A stretch of DNA of 64,000 bases from CAVTLG01 sp963735495 (GTDB taxonomy: Bacteria > Chloroflexota > Ktedonobacteria > Ktedonobacterales > Ktedonobacteraceae), in NCBI GenBank assembly GCA_963735495.1, contig CAVTLG010000015.1, forward strand, positions 124,001-188,000. Direction: 5' to 3'. The translations under genes were made by a program, and so were the position numbers. The notes beneath the pieces are model-generated. The model was not told the origin of the DNA and did not search any database. It worked only from the letters and a program-made list of their open reading frames with translations. Of the stretch, positions 43,733-52,118 are shown piece after piece. How positions within the stretch are numbered: position 1 is the stretch's first letter; each line of letters opens with the position of its first letter.

Positions 43733-45730
43733 TCAGTCTTCCAGATTGAGCCAGCGCACTTCTGTCGGTGTTAGCTCTATAGTGAGAGCCGGCAGCGACG
43801 TACGCGTCTCCGAGAGCTGGCGCGGGCCAATCAGAGGGAAGGTAGGAAATGGTTGACTGAGCACATAGGCTAACGCGATGCTAATTGGCAAGACGTTGCG
43901 CCGCTGCGCCAGCTCATTGACACGCTCAAGGCGACGGAAATTGTCCTCGCTATACCAGCAACGCACGAGTTCCGCGTCCGAAAAGTCATCCGGTCTGGCA
44001 CGTCCCGTAAAGAAACCGCGCGCCTGGCTGGACCACGGCATAATCGGCATCTGCGTCTGCTCCAGCCAGCTTCGCGATTGTGCATCTGACGCCGCAACAC
44101 AACCTGTCCAGACAGGTTCAACCATACGCGCCAGGCTAAAGTTATTACTAATGGCACTAAAACCGGCAAGTCCATGGGCAGCAGCCCAGTCGTTCGCCTG
44201 CTGGATACGCTCAATAGACCAGTTTGAGGCTCCAAACACACGCAGACGCCCGGCGCGTTTGTGCTCGTTGAGCGCCGAGATGAACTCTCCAACCGGAATG
44301 GCCGGGTTGTCACGATGCAACATGTAGATATCAACATAGTCGGTTTGCAAACGCTCCAGACTCTCCCGCAGTTGTCGGTCAATGGCCTCAGGATTACAAT
44401 GCGGCGTGTGCGCACCTTTATCCAGAAGCACTATGTGCTCACGGATAGCACGATTCTTGATCCAGGAGCCGAGCAGCTTCTCACATTGACCCTCAGCATA
44501 GATATAGGCAGAATCAAAACAGTTACCACCCTGCTCAAAGAAGTCGTCAAACATCACAGAAGCATGCGGCCACGCAGTCTGGTTATCTACACCCAGAACG
44601 AGGCGCGAGATGGGCTTATCAATGCCGGCGATATGTCCATACTTCATAAGGCCATGAGGACGCACAGCCAACGCTCGCTTGTGAACAGGCAGAGTCCGAC
44701 CGGGACCATCAGGACGCTCACTATCGTAAGTGAGACCAATAGCAGCGCGCCAGCGATCCAGCGTCTGCATGTTACCCAGTGTATCTTCCCAGCTCATAGT
44801 GGGCGACTGGCGCGCGTCGAGGTAGGCTGCAACCGTGTCTGCCTCCGTAGCGTATAAACCTGCTTTATGCTCAATGATGATCTCGCGGGCCGACGGCTCG
44901 TCATTCCTCTGCACGATGATACGCGTGTTCTCGCCAGCAGGCGGTACCCAGGGATCAGGCAGGAGCAGAGAGCCCTCAGAACCAAAGAGACGCACAACAT
45001 TCTCGCCATTCACCTGCACACCGCTAAAGAGCTGCGCGAGAATACCTCCTGGGAATGCGAGCGACGCGACGGTATATTCATCGACGCGGCTGCGCTCACC
45101 AACCTGGGCAGTTGCGACAACCTGCGTAGGTTCGGCAAAGGCTTTGCCAACTGCGGCACCGGCCAGCAGACGAGTAGCAGAAACACAATAGCCACCAACA
45201 TCCAGAATACCTCCGCCCCCCAGCGCATTGTCCAACAGGCGACTCTCAAGGTTAAAGCCCGTGTGAAAAGCGAAGGTGGCCTGGATGACACGCACCTGAC
45301 CAATCACGCCTTCACGGATCAACTCGATCAGCCTGGCAATCTGCGGATGGCCACGATACATGTATGCTTCCATCAGAAAAACGTCGTTGCGCTGAGCTGC
45401 CTCAATTATCGCCATAGCCTCGGCATGGTTGAGTCCGATGGGCTTTTCACATAAGATATGTTTGCCAGCCTCAGCGGCCTTGATGGCCCATTCGGCATGC
45501 CAGGGATGTGGTGTGGCGATATAAACCGCCTGTACATCTTTGTCAGCAAGCACCTGTTCATAGCTCGCGTAGCTCCGAGGCACATGCCAGGTCTGGCTAA
45601 AGCGCTCAGCAGACGCTTGTGTACGACTACCGACCGCGATGAGCGTACCGGTTTGAGACTGCGCAAGACCGTCTGCAAAGATGCCTGCAATTCTACCAGT
45701 ACCAATAATGCCCCAGGCGAGCTGCTTCAT
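43733..45730 (-). CDS. Gfo/Idh/MocA oxidoreductase fused to an aldo/keto reductase
   Basis: A 665-residue double enzyme. Residues 1-335 form a Gfo/Idh/MocA dehydrogenase: Rossmann GIIGTGRIA, the conserved EKP in ILCEKPIGLN, and a GGGGILDVGGYCV segment. Residues about 345-665 form an aldo/keto reductase with FDSAYIYAEGQCEK (Asp, Tyr), VLLDKG (Lys), YMLHRDN (His) and SNWSIERIQQA. Both halves use NAD(P)H, so coupled sugar oxidation and reduction is a plausible inference. ATG 45730 is preceded by GGAGGA at eight bases; a longer frame lacks a site. Confidence 0.88.
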   Translation of the reverse strand: MKQLAWGIIGTGRIAGIFADGLAQSQTGTLIAVGSRTQASAERFSQTWHVPRSYASYEQVLADKDVQAVYIATPHPWHAEWAIKAAEAGKHILCEKPIGLNHAEAMAIIEAAQRNDVFLMEAYMYRGHPQIARLIELIREGVIGQVRVIQATFAFHTGFNLESRLLDNALGGGGILDVGGYCVSATRLLAGAAVGKAFAEPTQVVATAQVGERSRVDEYTVASLAFPGGILAQLFSGVQVNGENVVRLFGSEGSLLLPDPWVPPAGENTRIIVQRNDEPSAREIIIEHKAGLYATEADTVAAYLDARQSPTMSWEDTLGNMQTLDRWRAAIGLTYDSERPDGPGRTLPVHKRALAVRPHGLMKYGHIAGIDKPISRLVLGVDNQTAWPHASVMFDDFFEQGGNCFDSAYIYAEGQCEKLLGSWIKNRAIREHIVLLDKGAHTPHCNPEAIDRQLRESLERLQTDYVDIYMLHRDNPAIPVGEFISALNEHKRAGRLRVFGASNWSIERIQQANDWAAAHGLAGFSAISNNFSLARMVEPVWTGCVAASDAQSRSWLEQTQMPIMPWSSQARGFFTGRARPDDFSDAELVRCWYSEDNFRRLERVNELAQRRNVLPISIALAYVLSQPFPTFPLIGPRQLSETRTSLPALTIELTPTEVRWLNLED

Positions 45731-45952
45731 GACTCTGTTCCTCCAAACTGACATGTAGATCCAATAGTTATCCGCGCATAGAGCAAGTAATATTACCTGC
45801 TACCTTTGAACATAGTTATCCAGCAAAAGCAAGCAACAAACTCTATGCTTGATGCATTGAGATATCTTGATTGTACCACGTCTGCACATGGCGAGGCAGC
45901 ATTATTTCGCTCCAGGAAACGCCTCACGTTAAAGGGAGCCATGCCATACAGG

Positions 45953-46606
45953 CTAGTTTAATAAGACGCGGTCGTCTGGAAGCTTGTTGGAGAGGATCTG
46001 ACGCAGGAATGGGATCTCTCGACGCAGAATAGCAATCTCTTCATGTAAACGTTGCTGTGTGGAGGTGAGTTCAAGACAGCGCTGCTTATGCACATCCTCA
46101 ATTTCCAGAAAATGCGCAATGAAATGCGAAAGATCCTCGGGCAATAGCGGTAAATTTGCCTCTAGCTCTTGTTCATTCACAGCTTCAAGCACCATGTTTA
46201 GATACGTTTCAAAGAGATGCCGCACTCTCTGCATAGGCTCAACCAGCTCTTCTTCTGGTTCAAACACATCATCGTAGAGTTCGACGCGAGCCGAAAGATA
46301 GGATTTCTCACGATGCTGGCTGAGAATACGAAAACGGCGGATACCGACAGCCATGAGATTGTAACAGCCATCCTCTAGCTGATTCAAATTGTGTATCTCG
46401 GCCATGGTGCCAATAGCATAAGGCTCCTCATGCTTATATTCACTACCAGGCTTCGCTAATACAACACCAAAAGGCTTGTCTTCTAACCGACAATCCTCGA
46501 TCATCTGACGATCACCAGGCTCAATGACATGCAAGGGCATAACCGTCCCCGGAAAAAGCACCAGGTTCAACGGATATAAAGGAAGTTCAATCGCAGCGGT
46601 TGACAT
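45953..46606 (-). CDS. Lon N-terminal (LON substrate-binding) domain protein
   Basis: A 217-residue protein with the PUA-like Lon-N fold alone: LPLYPLNLVLFPGTVMPLHVIEP, IGTMAEIHNL and GIRRFRIL, followed by a helical C-terminal region. There is no AAA+ or protease part. Stand-alone Lon-N proteins are widespread and of unsettled function. The gene appears monocistronic. Confidence 0.9.
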   Translation of the reverse strand: MSTAAIELPLYPLNLVLFPGTVMPLHVIEPGDRQMIEDCRLEDKPFGVVLAKPGSEYKHEEPYAIGTMAEIHNLNQLEDGCYNLMAVGIRRFRILSQHREKSYLSARVELYDDVFEPEEELVEPMQRVRHLFETYLNMVLEAVNEQELEANLPLLPEDLSHFIAHFLEIEDVHKQRCLELTSTQQRLHEEIAILRREIPFLRQILSNKLPDDRVLLN

Positions 46607-46945
46607 AATCAGGAAGCCTCCTCAATGCCTTCTACTAGCAACAGGTAATCTCATCTATCGGAAGCTGCGCAGACCAGGCTAACAGCGCGTCCGCGTACGG
46701 CTACACAACACGAGAAGCAGAGCGGACAATGATTGCGTACAAACGGCGCTCTCTCAGATAGGCCACCATTTGCGCATCCATGTCACCACACCCCTCCCAG
46801 AGAGTACGAACGTTACGCTAGAATAGTTGCAAAACTTGCCAGTTAATTTACTGTACGAGGAGACAGCGAGCATAACCAGGATGTAAAATAAAGTGACCTG
46901 ATATATTTCAGGAGGTAAATACAATACAGTGTAGGAGATCTTCGT
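46607..46945. other. Intergenic region before the second MFS gene
   Basis: 339 bases in which I see no gene, repeat or convincing promoter, apart from GGAGG at 46911-46915 and TAGGAG shortly before the MFS start codon. Confidence 0.5.
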
Positions 46946-48178
46946 ATGCCTCTGGTGAAGAAACATCCCGTCCAGAAAAACCCGGCGACGAGACAGGCCT
47001 GGCGAAATAGGGCAGTGCTCTCTGTCTCCTTTGCGGTAGGAGCTTCCTACATTGGTATAGGCATGGTGATACCTGTGCGCGTGCTGTACGCCCAATCACG
47101 AGGAGCCTCGCTGGAGATTATCGGAGCCATGGCCTCGGCTTATCTGCTCTCGAACGTCCTTTTCCAATATCCGGCGGGTTGGTTAGCAGATCACTGGGGA
47201 CGACAACGCACACTGATCGTGAGCCTGGCTGTACAGGGACTACTTTCACTGCTCTACCTTTTCATCGCGAACCCCCTCTTATTCGTGGCCTTGCGTTTTG
47301 TGGAAGGTATGGCCGCCGCCGGTCTACTGCCAGCCGCGCAATCACTGCTGATGGATGCCGTTCCCAGCGAACAGCGCGGAGAAGCATTTGGCATCTTCAA
47401 TGCCTTCTTCAACTCTGGTTTTCTGCTGGGTCCGGCCATCGGTGGCTTCCTGGCAGTCGGAGGATATTCCGGGGCTTTTATAGGAGCCGTTATTTTTCGC
47501 ATTGTAGCCCTGCTGATTGTCAGTTTCACCATCGTACAAACAAAGACAAGCAGTACACAGCAGCCACGACAACGAGAGACATTCCAGGCACTTTTTCGCT
47601 GGCCCCTGGTCGGAGCGTACATACTATCCCTGGGAGATTATTTCTACCTGGGCTTTGATCAGACGCTTTTCCCCATCTGGATGAAGAATAACCTGGGAGG
47701 AAGCGTTGCATTAATCGGACTGGCCTATGCGCTCTGGGCCATCCCTACCACCTTGCTCTCACCATTCGCCGGGGGATTAGCAGATCGACGCCGACGTTCA
47801 AGCCTTATCTTGATCTTTGGACTGGCGCAGATCCCTATCTACATCGCCTATGGTCTGGCGAATTCAGCCTGGATCGTAGCCATTCTCTTTGGCATCCACG
47901 GCATAGTCTATTCTTTTGTACAACCAGCCGTCGACGCCCACGTCGCCTCAGCAGTAGATTCGAGCATGCGTGCACAAGCCCAGAGCATGTACACGACGGT
48001 CGGACTGATTGGTGCATTTATCGGCGCCAATGGTCTACCAGCGCTCTACAGCATCAATTTCCGCTTGCCATTATTTGTGATGGCCGGCAGTTTTGCCTGC
48101 TGCGTACTAGTTGGTGTCCTGATAATCAGGCGCACAGAATCACAAAATAGTAAGCCCTCTCCATTGCCAAAACAATAG
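46946..48178 (+). CDS. MFS transporter
   Basis: A 410-residue carrier with about 12 membrane helices. Motif A is seen as GWLADHWGRQRTLIV and, in the second half, GGLADRRRRSSLI. FVEGMAAAGLLPAAQSLLMD resembles helix-4/5 regions of multidrug carriers. The substrate is undetermined. It has its own ribosome site (TAGGAG) and stands alone. Confidence 0.88.
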   Translation: MPLVKKHPVQKNPATRQAWRNRAVLSVSFAVGASYIGIGMVIPVRVLYAQSRGASLEIIGAMASAYLLSNVLFQYPAGWLADHWGRQRTLIVSLAVQGLLSLLYLFIANPLLFVALRFVEGMAAAGLLPAAQSLLMDAVPSEQRGEAFGIFNAFFNSGFLLGPAIGGFLAVGGYSGAFIGAVIFRIVALLIVSFTIVQTKTSSTQQPRQRETFQALFRWPLVGAYILSLGDYFYLGFDQTLFPIWMKNNLGGSVALIGLAYALWAIPTTLLSPFAGGLADRRRRSSLILIFGLAQIPIYIAYGLANSAWIVAILFGIHGIVYSFVQPAVDAHVASAVDSSMRAQAQSMYTTVGLIGAFIGANGLPALYSINFRLPLFVMAGSFACCVLVGVLIIRRTESQNSKPSPLPKQ

Positions 48179-48497
48179 CCTGCCCCTGCAACCGTCATCA
48201 TCGGTTATAAAAATCGCCAGAGGACCAGCGGGCGTTTATTAGCAAGCAGACATTATGGGGATAGACGGCTTTATACTTGGAATTGCGCTATTTTTTTTGT
48301 CATAATATTATTGCAGCCTATCCCTCTAGCTAATTTGGGGGAGGACAGGCATGATCACTCATTCAGGTGGCACAATAAAGATACTGATAAACCCAATGGT
48401 GACTAGAAATACCGTTTCTATAGAAGATATCTTCTATCCACTTATCCACTGAGGGCCTGGGAGATAGCCCACTTTTTTCTAGAATAGGTACAAAGAC
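48179..48497. other. Intergenic region before the kinase-like gene
   Basis: 319 AT-rich bases. A T8 run at 48291-48298 and an imperfect GGGATAG/CTATCCC pairing are present. No gene or definite signal is seen. Confidence 0.4.
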
Positions 48498-49787
48498 ATG
48501 GTTTTAAATGACGACTATATTGGCAAAGATTTTGGAGAGTACCGGCCCACTTCATTGCTAGCGAAACAGGGGCAGAAACGGGTCTACCTGGCTCAATCGA
48601 CAACGCTCAGACCATCGCGGCTCTCCGTGATCAAGGTCTTCATGGTGAAACGCCTGGGACTTCACCCGAGCAACGAGCGCAAGAACTTTCTCCAGGCAAC
48701 ACAATCGCTCAAGCAACTCCGCCATCCCCATCTGCTCCCGATAATCGACGTGGGCATTAAGGATGGATGGCCCTATGTGATTATGGACTATGCAGAGAAC
48801 GGCTCACTACGACAACATATGGATCAACAAGCTCCAACTCTGCTGCCTATCAAGGAAATATTGGCGTTAGTAGAGCAGATAGGCAGCGCCCTCGACTATC
48901 TCAAGCGGCAGAACATTGTCCATGGGGCAGTCAAGCCAGAAAATATTTTGTTCACCAAAGATCAACAGGCGCAGCTCGCAGATATCAGCCCCCTGATACC
49001 AAGCCAGATAAATACTCCCAGGATTTCTGCTGCCACGAAGCTAGATCCTTATCAGGCGCCCGAACAGCGCATGGGTCAAAAAAGTGCACACAGCGATCAG
49101 TTCGCATTGAGCTGCATTGCCTATGAACTATTGACCGGCCAGCAGCAGTTTGCGAACCAGGAGGCTTCATCACAACAGATCTTCACAGACACAGTGCCAC
49201 CAACACAGTACAAGCGAAAGCTCCCACCCGAGGCCGAGCAAGTGCTGCACAAAGGCAGTGCCAGACTGGCAGAAGAGCGCTACATAAGCATAAAAGCCTT
49301 CTGTTATGCATTGCGCGCAGCATTTGAGCCAACGATAGCCAATACGACGAATAACCAGCCCATACAGCAAGCCAATACGAACGTTGCGCTGGCCAATACC
49401 GCTGCTGATCAAGCCATTGCCTGGATCGCACAAGCAAACCAGAGCAGTCAACAAACTCCCGTCACAGGCGTACATGCAGCTTATAGTATGGCTGAGACTC
49501 AGGATGCGCAAGGATGGAGAGTGGGAAGAACACTGGTGATCTTGCTCATTATCACCATACTGGGCATCCTGATGGGAGTGGTGAGCGGGATGCTCCTGTC
49601 TAAACTGCAAAACAATAACCAGACACAAACAACACTGTCCTCACAGATAGCGCAACGCGCAACCCCATCTGCAACAAACATAACACAGCTTGTCGTCCGG
49701 GCAACATCCTTTCCTTCACCAACAAGCACAAAAACCGTATACATACTATCCCTATCAGCGCGGGAAAGCCTACCATCACCTTTTTAG
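48498..49787 (+). CDS. Serine/threonine kinase-like membrane protein, probable pseudokinase
   Basis: A 429-residue protein: kinase-like domain (1-270), Gln/Asn-rich linker, a membrane helix (about 343-365), and a Ser/Thr-rich outside tail. Lys46 (SVIKVF) is kept. The catalytic loop is HGAVKPENIL, with Ala144 where the HRD Asp is needed. The DFG triplet is DIS (162-164), and the Gly-rich loop is degenerate (LAKQGQKRVY). A phosphate-transfer role is therefore doubtful. APE becomes APEQR. It may be an ATP-binding sensor or scaffold. Confidence 0.85.
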   Translation: MVLNDDYIGKDFGEYRPTSLLAKQGQKRVYLAQSTTLRPSRLSVIKVFMVKRLGLHPSNERKNFLQATQSLKQLRHPHLLPIIDVGIKDGWPYVIMDYAENGSLRQHMDQQAPTLLPIKEILALVEQIGSALDYLKRQNIVHGAVKPENILFTKDQQAQLADISPLIPSQINTPRISAATKLDPYQAPEQRMGQKSAHSDQFALSCIAYELLTGQQQFANQEASSQQIFTDTVPPTQYKRKLPPEAEQVLHKGSARLAEERYISIKAFCYALRAAFEPTIANTTNNQPIQQANTNVALANTAADQAIAWIAQANQSSQQTPVTGVHAAYSMAETQDAQGWRVGRTLVILLIITILGILMGVVSGMLLSKLQNNNQTQTTLSSQIAQRATPSATNITQLVVRATSFPSPTSTKTVYILSLSARESLPSPF

Positions 49788-49804
49788 GATTTGATAATAA
49801 GATT

Positions 49805-50284
49805 TTACAAGGTCATTTCTTTGACGATGCTCTGCACACGAGCCCCATTCGCCTGCCCTTTTGTCTCTTTGACTGCTAACGGCATCACACGCCTGAACTC
49901 TTTGCCCTGCTCCGCAACCAGACGAGAGACAATCGCGCGAATGTCATCATCACTGAGCTGCGAGGCCTGCAGGTAGGTTTGTAAAATGTCCATTTCGCGC
50001 TGCTCTTTGTCAGCCAGATCATTACGCTTGCCTTGCCTGTAGAGCGGGATCGCTTGATTGCGCTTTTTCACTTCTTGTTCTAATACGCGCACACAATCAG
50101 CCTCGGTTAGCGGCTGCCCATACTCGGCATTTTTGCGATCAGTACGCGCGATCTCAAGGTTATGAATGGCACCCAAAGCCATACGCAACGTGTCCAACCG
50201 GGATTGATCGCGCTGGCGCTGGGCGTCCTGAATATCTTTTCGTAGCTGCTGCTCGATGGGAAATTCCTGTCGTGCTGCTGCCAT
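49805..50284 (-). CDS. GatB/YqeY domain-containing protein
   Basis: A 159-residue stand-alone YqeY protein: IEQQLRKDIQDAQRQRDQSRLDTLRMALGAIHN, EQEVKKRNQAIPLYRQGKRNDLADKEQREMDILQTYLP-like region and a C-terminal segment ending GARVQSIVKE. The fold matches the tRNA-binding tail of GatB. Its exact role is unknown, though it is thought to help tRNA-dependent amidation. ATG 50284 has AAAGGA upstream. Confidence 0.9.
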   Translation of the reverse strand: MAAARQEFPIEQQLRKDIQDAQRQRDQSRLDTLRMALGAIHNLEIARTDRKNAEYGQPLTEADCVRVLEQEVKKRNQAIPLYRQGKRNDLADKEQREMDILQTYLQASQLSDDDIRAIVSRLVAEQGKEFRRVMPLAVKETKGQANGARVQSIVKEMTL

Positions 50285-50566
50285 AAAAAAATCCTTTCTG
50301 GGAACCCTCAGCCTGAAGGCGTGAGGGAGGGAAAATGGAGGTGACAAATAATTACTGACGTGTTCGCTTTGCAGCTGCGAGATGGGAGTCCTCAAGTCTC
50401 ATAAGTCACCTCAATGGAAATATTCATGGGGCCTAGTCTACCATATCCGCCCTCCTAAGACAATCTTTGATTATGACCTCACTATGCATTTCTCTTGTAT
50501 ACATGCCCCGCTATTGTGTATACTTACCTCTGAGGTTGTTCACTGCAAGAGGATTATCACCGTAGT

Positions 50567-50818
50567 ATGAGTATGGAGAAGCCACGCCGCAGGGACTCAG
50601 ACACATCACAGATTACCAAGCGTGATATTATCGCACTCACCTGGATTGCAGAACAGTACAGCTTGAGTTCCGACCAGCTCTGCCGTTTACTTGCCCTCTA
50701 CACGACTGCACCTACAAAAGACGTCGAACAAGTCTCCTACTCTACCACTTTAAATGCGATTCAACGCTGTTTATCTCTGGAAATCATTGATATACCACGC
50801 AAAATTGTTACGCAATAA
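50567..50818 (+). CDS. Small winged-helix-like hypothetical protein
   Basis: An 83-residue protein containing RDIIALTWIAEQYSLSSDQLCRLL, which resembles the N-terminal winged helix of replication-relaxation-type proteins, but it is far shorter than that family. It starts at ATG 50567 (or 50573). The neighbouring small gene lies 21 bases away, so the pair may be co-transcribed. Function unknown. Confidence 0.5.
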   Translation: MSMEKPRRRDSDTSQITKRDIIALTWIAEQYSLSSDQLCRLLALYTTAPTKDVEQVSYSTTLNAIQRCLSLEIIDIPRKIVTQ

Positions 50819-50839
50819 TTTTTTTGAGAGGAGATTTTT

Positions 50840-51082
50840 ATGCCAGGCGATTCTCCAAAACCTAGAGAAATTAATAGGAACACAGGATATGTTGGCGCTT
50901 CCAACTTCGATCCGCAACGCGATGCACTAAATAAGCAGCGTAGCCAGGAGCAGCCTGGGCTACGAAGCACTAAGGCACAAATTGGATCTGAAGCAAGCAG
51001 CAAAGAGACAAGAGAAGTGTCTCCTGGCAATATTGAGACGAGGGAAATGGGCTACATAGCATCACCGAACAGGACAACGTAA
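50840..51082 (+). CDS. Small hydrophilic hypothetical protein
   Basis: An 80-residue, polar, low-hydrophobicity protein (rich in Ser, Glu, Arg and Asn) that is probably disordered. GAGAGGAG lies just upstream of the ATG. No family was recognised. It follows the winged-helix-like gene closely. Confidence 0.45.
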   Translation: MPGDSPKPREINRNTGYVGASNFDPQRDALNKQRSQEQPGLRSTKAQIGSEASSKETREVSPGNIETREMGYIASPNRTT

Positions 51083-51279
51083 CGCTTAACATTGGGAAGC
51101 TCAGAAGGTGCCAGCTTGTGGTGAGCATTGATCGCATGGGCCGTATGTTTCATCGTGACTTAAGAATGTCTCATGTAACGTCAAACCAGGCTATTATGTA
51201 GCATAGCATACAGAATGGGGGAATTATGCTATGATAGCAGCAATAGATCATTGTTCATATAGAAGGAGATGCCGTAAGG

Positions 51280-51744
51280 ATGAGGTTATTATATAGTGAT
51301 CGCATCGGAAAGTCGGGACAGTTAAGCATCGGCACGTCAGCAGTTATTTTTGATACACAACGGCAGAAGATCTTACTGACACAGCGCCAGGATAATGGGC
51401 GCTGGTGCCTGCCAGGTGGAAGGATGGAACCCGGTGAGAACGTGGTAGAAGCCTGCGTACGTGAGGTACGAGAAGAAACCGGGTTAGAGGTACAGGTACA
51501 GCGCTTGATTGGTGTCTATAGCAGTCCACACCTGGCTATCGAGTACGCAGATGGGAAGCGCTATCAATTGGTTGCCTTTAGCTTTGAAGCGCAGACAATG
51601 GGTGGCGCACTGAGACTGAGCGATGAGACAACTGACTACGGTTATTTCATGCCGGCAGAAATTGCGATCATGGATGTAATGGAACATCATATCTTGCGCA
51701 TTCAGGATGCACTGATAGAACAAGCTTCAATCGTACTACAGTAA
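51280..51744 (+). CDS. Nudix hydrolase
   Basis: A 154-residue hydrolase of nucleoside diphosphates linked to another group. The Nudix box is complete: GRMEPGENVVEACVREVREETGLEV (G-x5-E-x7-REUXEEXGU pattern, positions about 50-74). GRWCLPGG precedes it. The actual substrate is unknown. AGAAGGAG lies nine bases before the ATG. It stands alone. Confidence 0.92.
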   Translation: MRLLYSDRIGKSGQLSIGTSAVIFDTQRQKILLTQRQDNGRWCLPGGRMEPGENVVEACVREVREETGLEVQVQRLIGVYSSPHLAIEYADGKRYQLVAFSFEAQTMGGALRLSDETTDYGYFMPAEIAIMDVMEHHILRIQDALIEQASIVLQ

Positions 51745-51967
51745 AGTAGACGCACAGCTATTTTTAGAACCAGGCAGATTGATGGTCTCTCTATAGATCG
51801 ACCCGAGGAGTTCTCTCCTGGAAAATCCGCTTGAGCAGAAAACTGGCCAAGGTGCCAGTCCATAGCCACACTTACCACTTACTCCCTCCATGAGATACAA
51901 TGGAACTAACACGCTACATAATCTTGTATCTTATACACGCTGTAGTGTTTTCATAAAACTATTCAGC

Positions 51968-52012
51968 AAGGTCGACAACCGCAAGGGCTTGTCGCTACGC
52001 GGGATCAACGTC
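51968..52012 (+). repeat. 45-bp direct repeat, copy 1
   Basis: Begins AAGGTCGACAACCGCAAGGG and ends GATCAACGTC; it contains a small GACAA/TTGTC hairpin. It is identical to the copy 92 bases downstream. Confidence 0.85.
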
Positions 52013-52059
52013 TTGAAACGCTGCTTCGCGTAGCGGCGGGGCTCGCACCCGCTGACTAT

Positions 52060-52104
52060 AAGGTCGACAACCGCAAGGGCTTGTCGCTACGCGGGATCAA
52101 CGTC
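52060..52104 (+). repeat. 45-bp direct repeat, copy 2
   Basis: An exact copy of 51968-52012. Its end lies 14 bases before the pruA start codon, so the pruA ribosome binding site (CAGGAG) follows it directly. Confidence 0.85.
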
Positions 52105-52118
52105 CAGGAGCACGAAGT

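Larger units (their letters stand above)
51745..52118. other. Repeat-bearing intergenic region before pruA
   Basis: 374 bases without a gene. The sequence AACTATTCAGCAAG (51957-51970) opens a stretch that includes two identical 45-base repeats and an intervening inverted GCTACGCG/CGCGTAGC pair. Confidence 0.6.

Noticed and set aside
44261..44857. 198-residue plus-strand frame opposite the oxidoreductase fusion
   Set aside because: It is antisense to well-conserved coding sequence with no recognisable domain.
51968..52104. Two 45-bp repeats considered as a minimal CRISPR
   Set aside because: Only two copies, an internal hairpin, no further spacers and no cas genes in the window.
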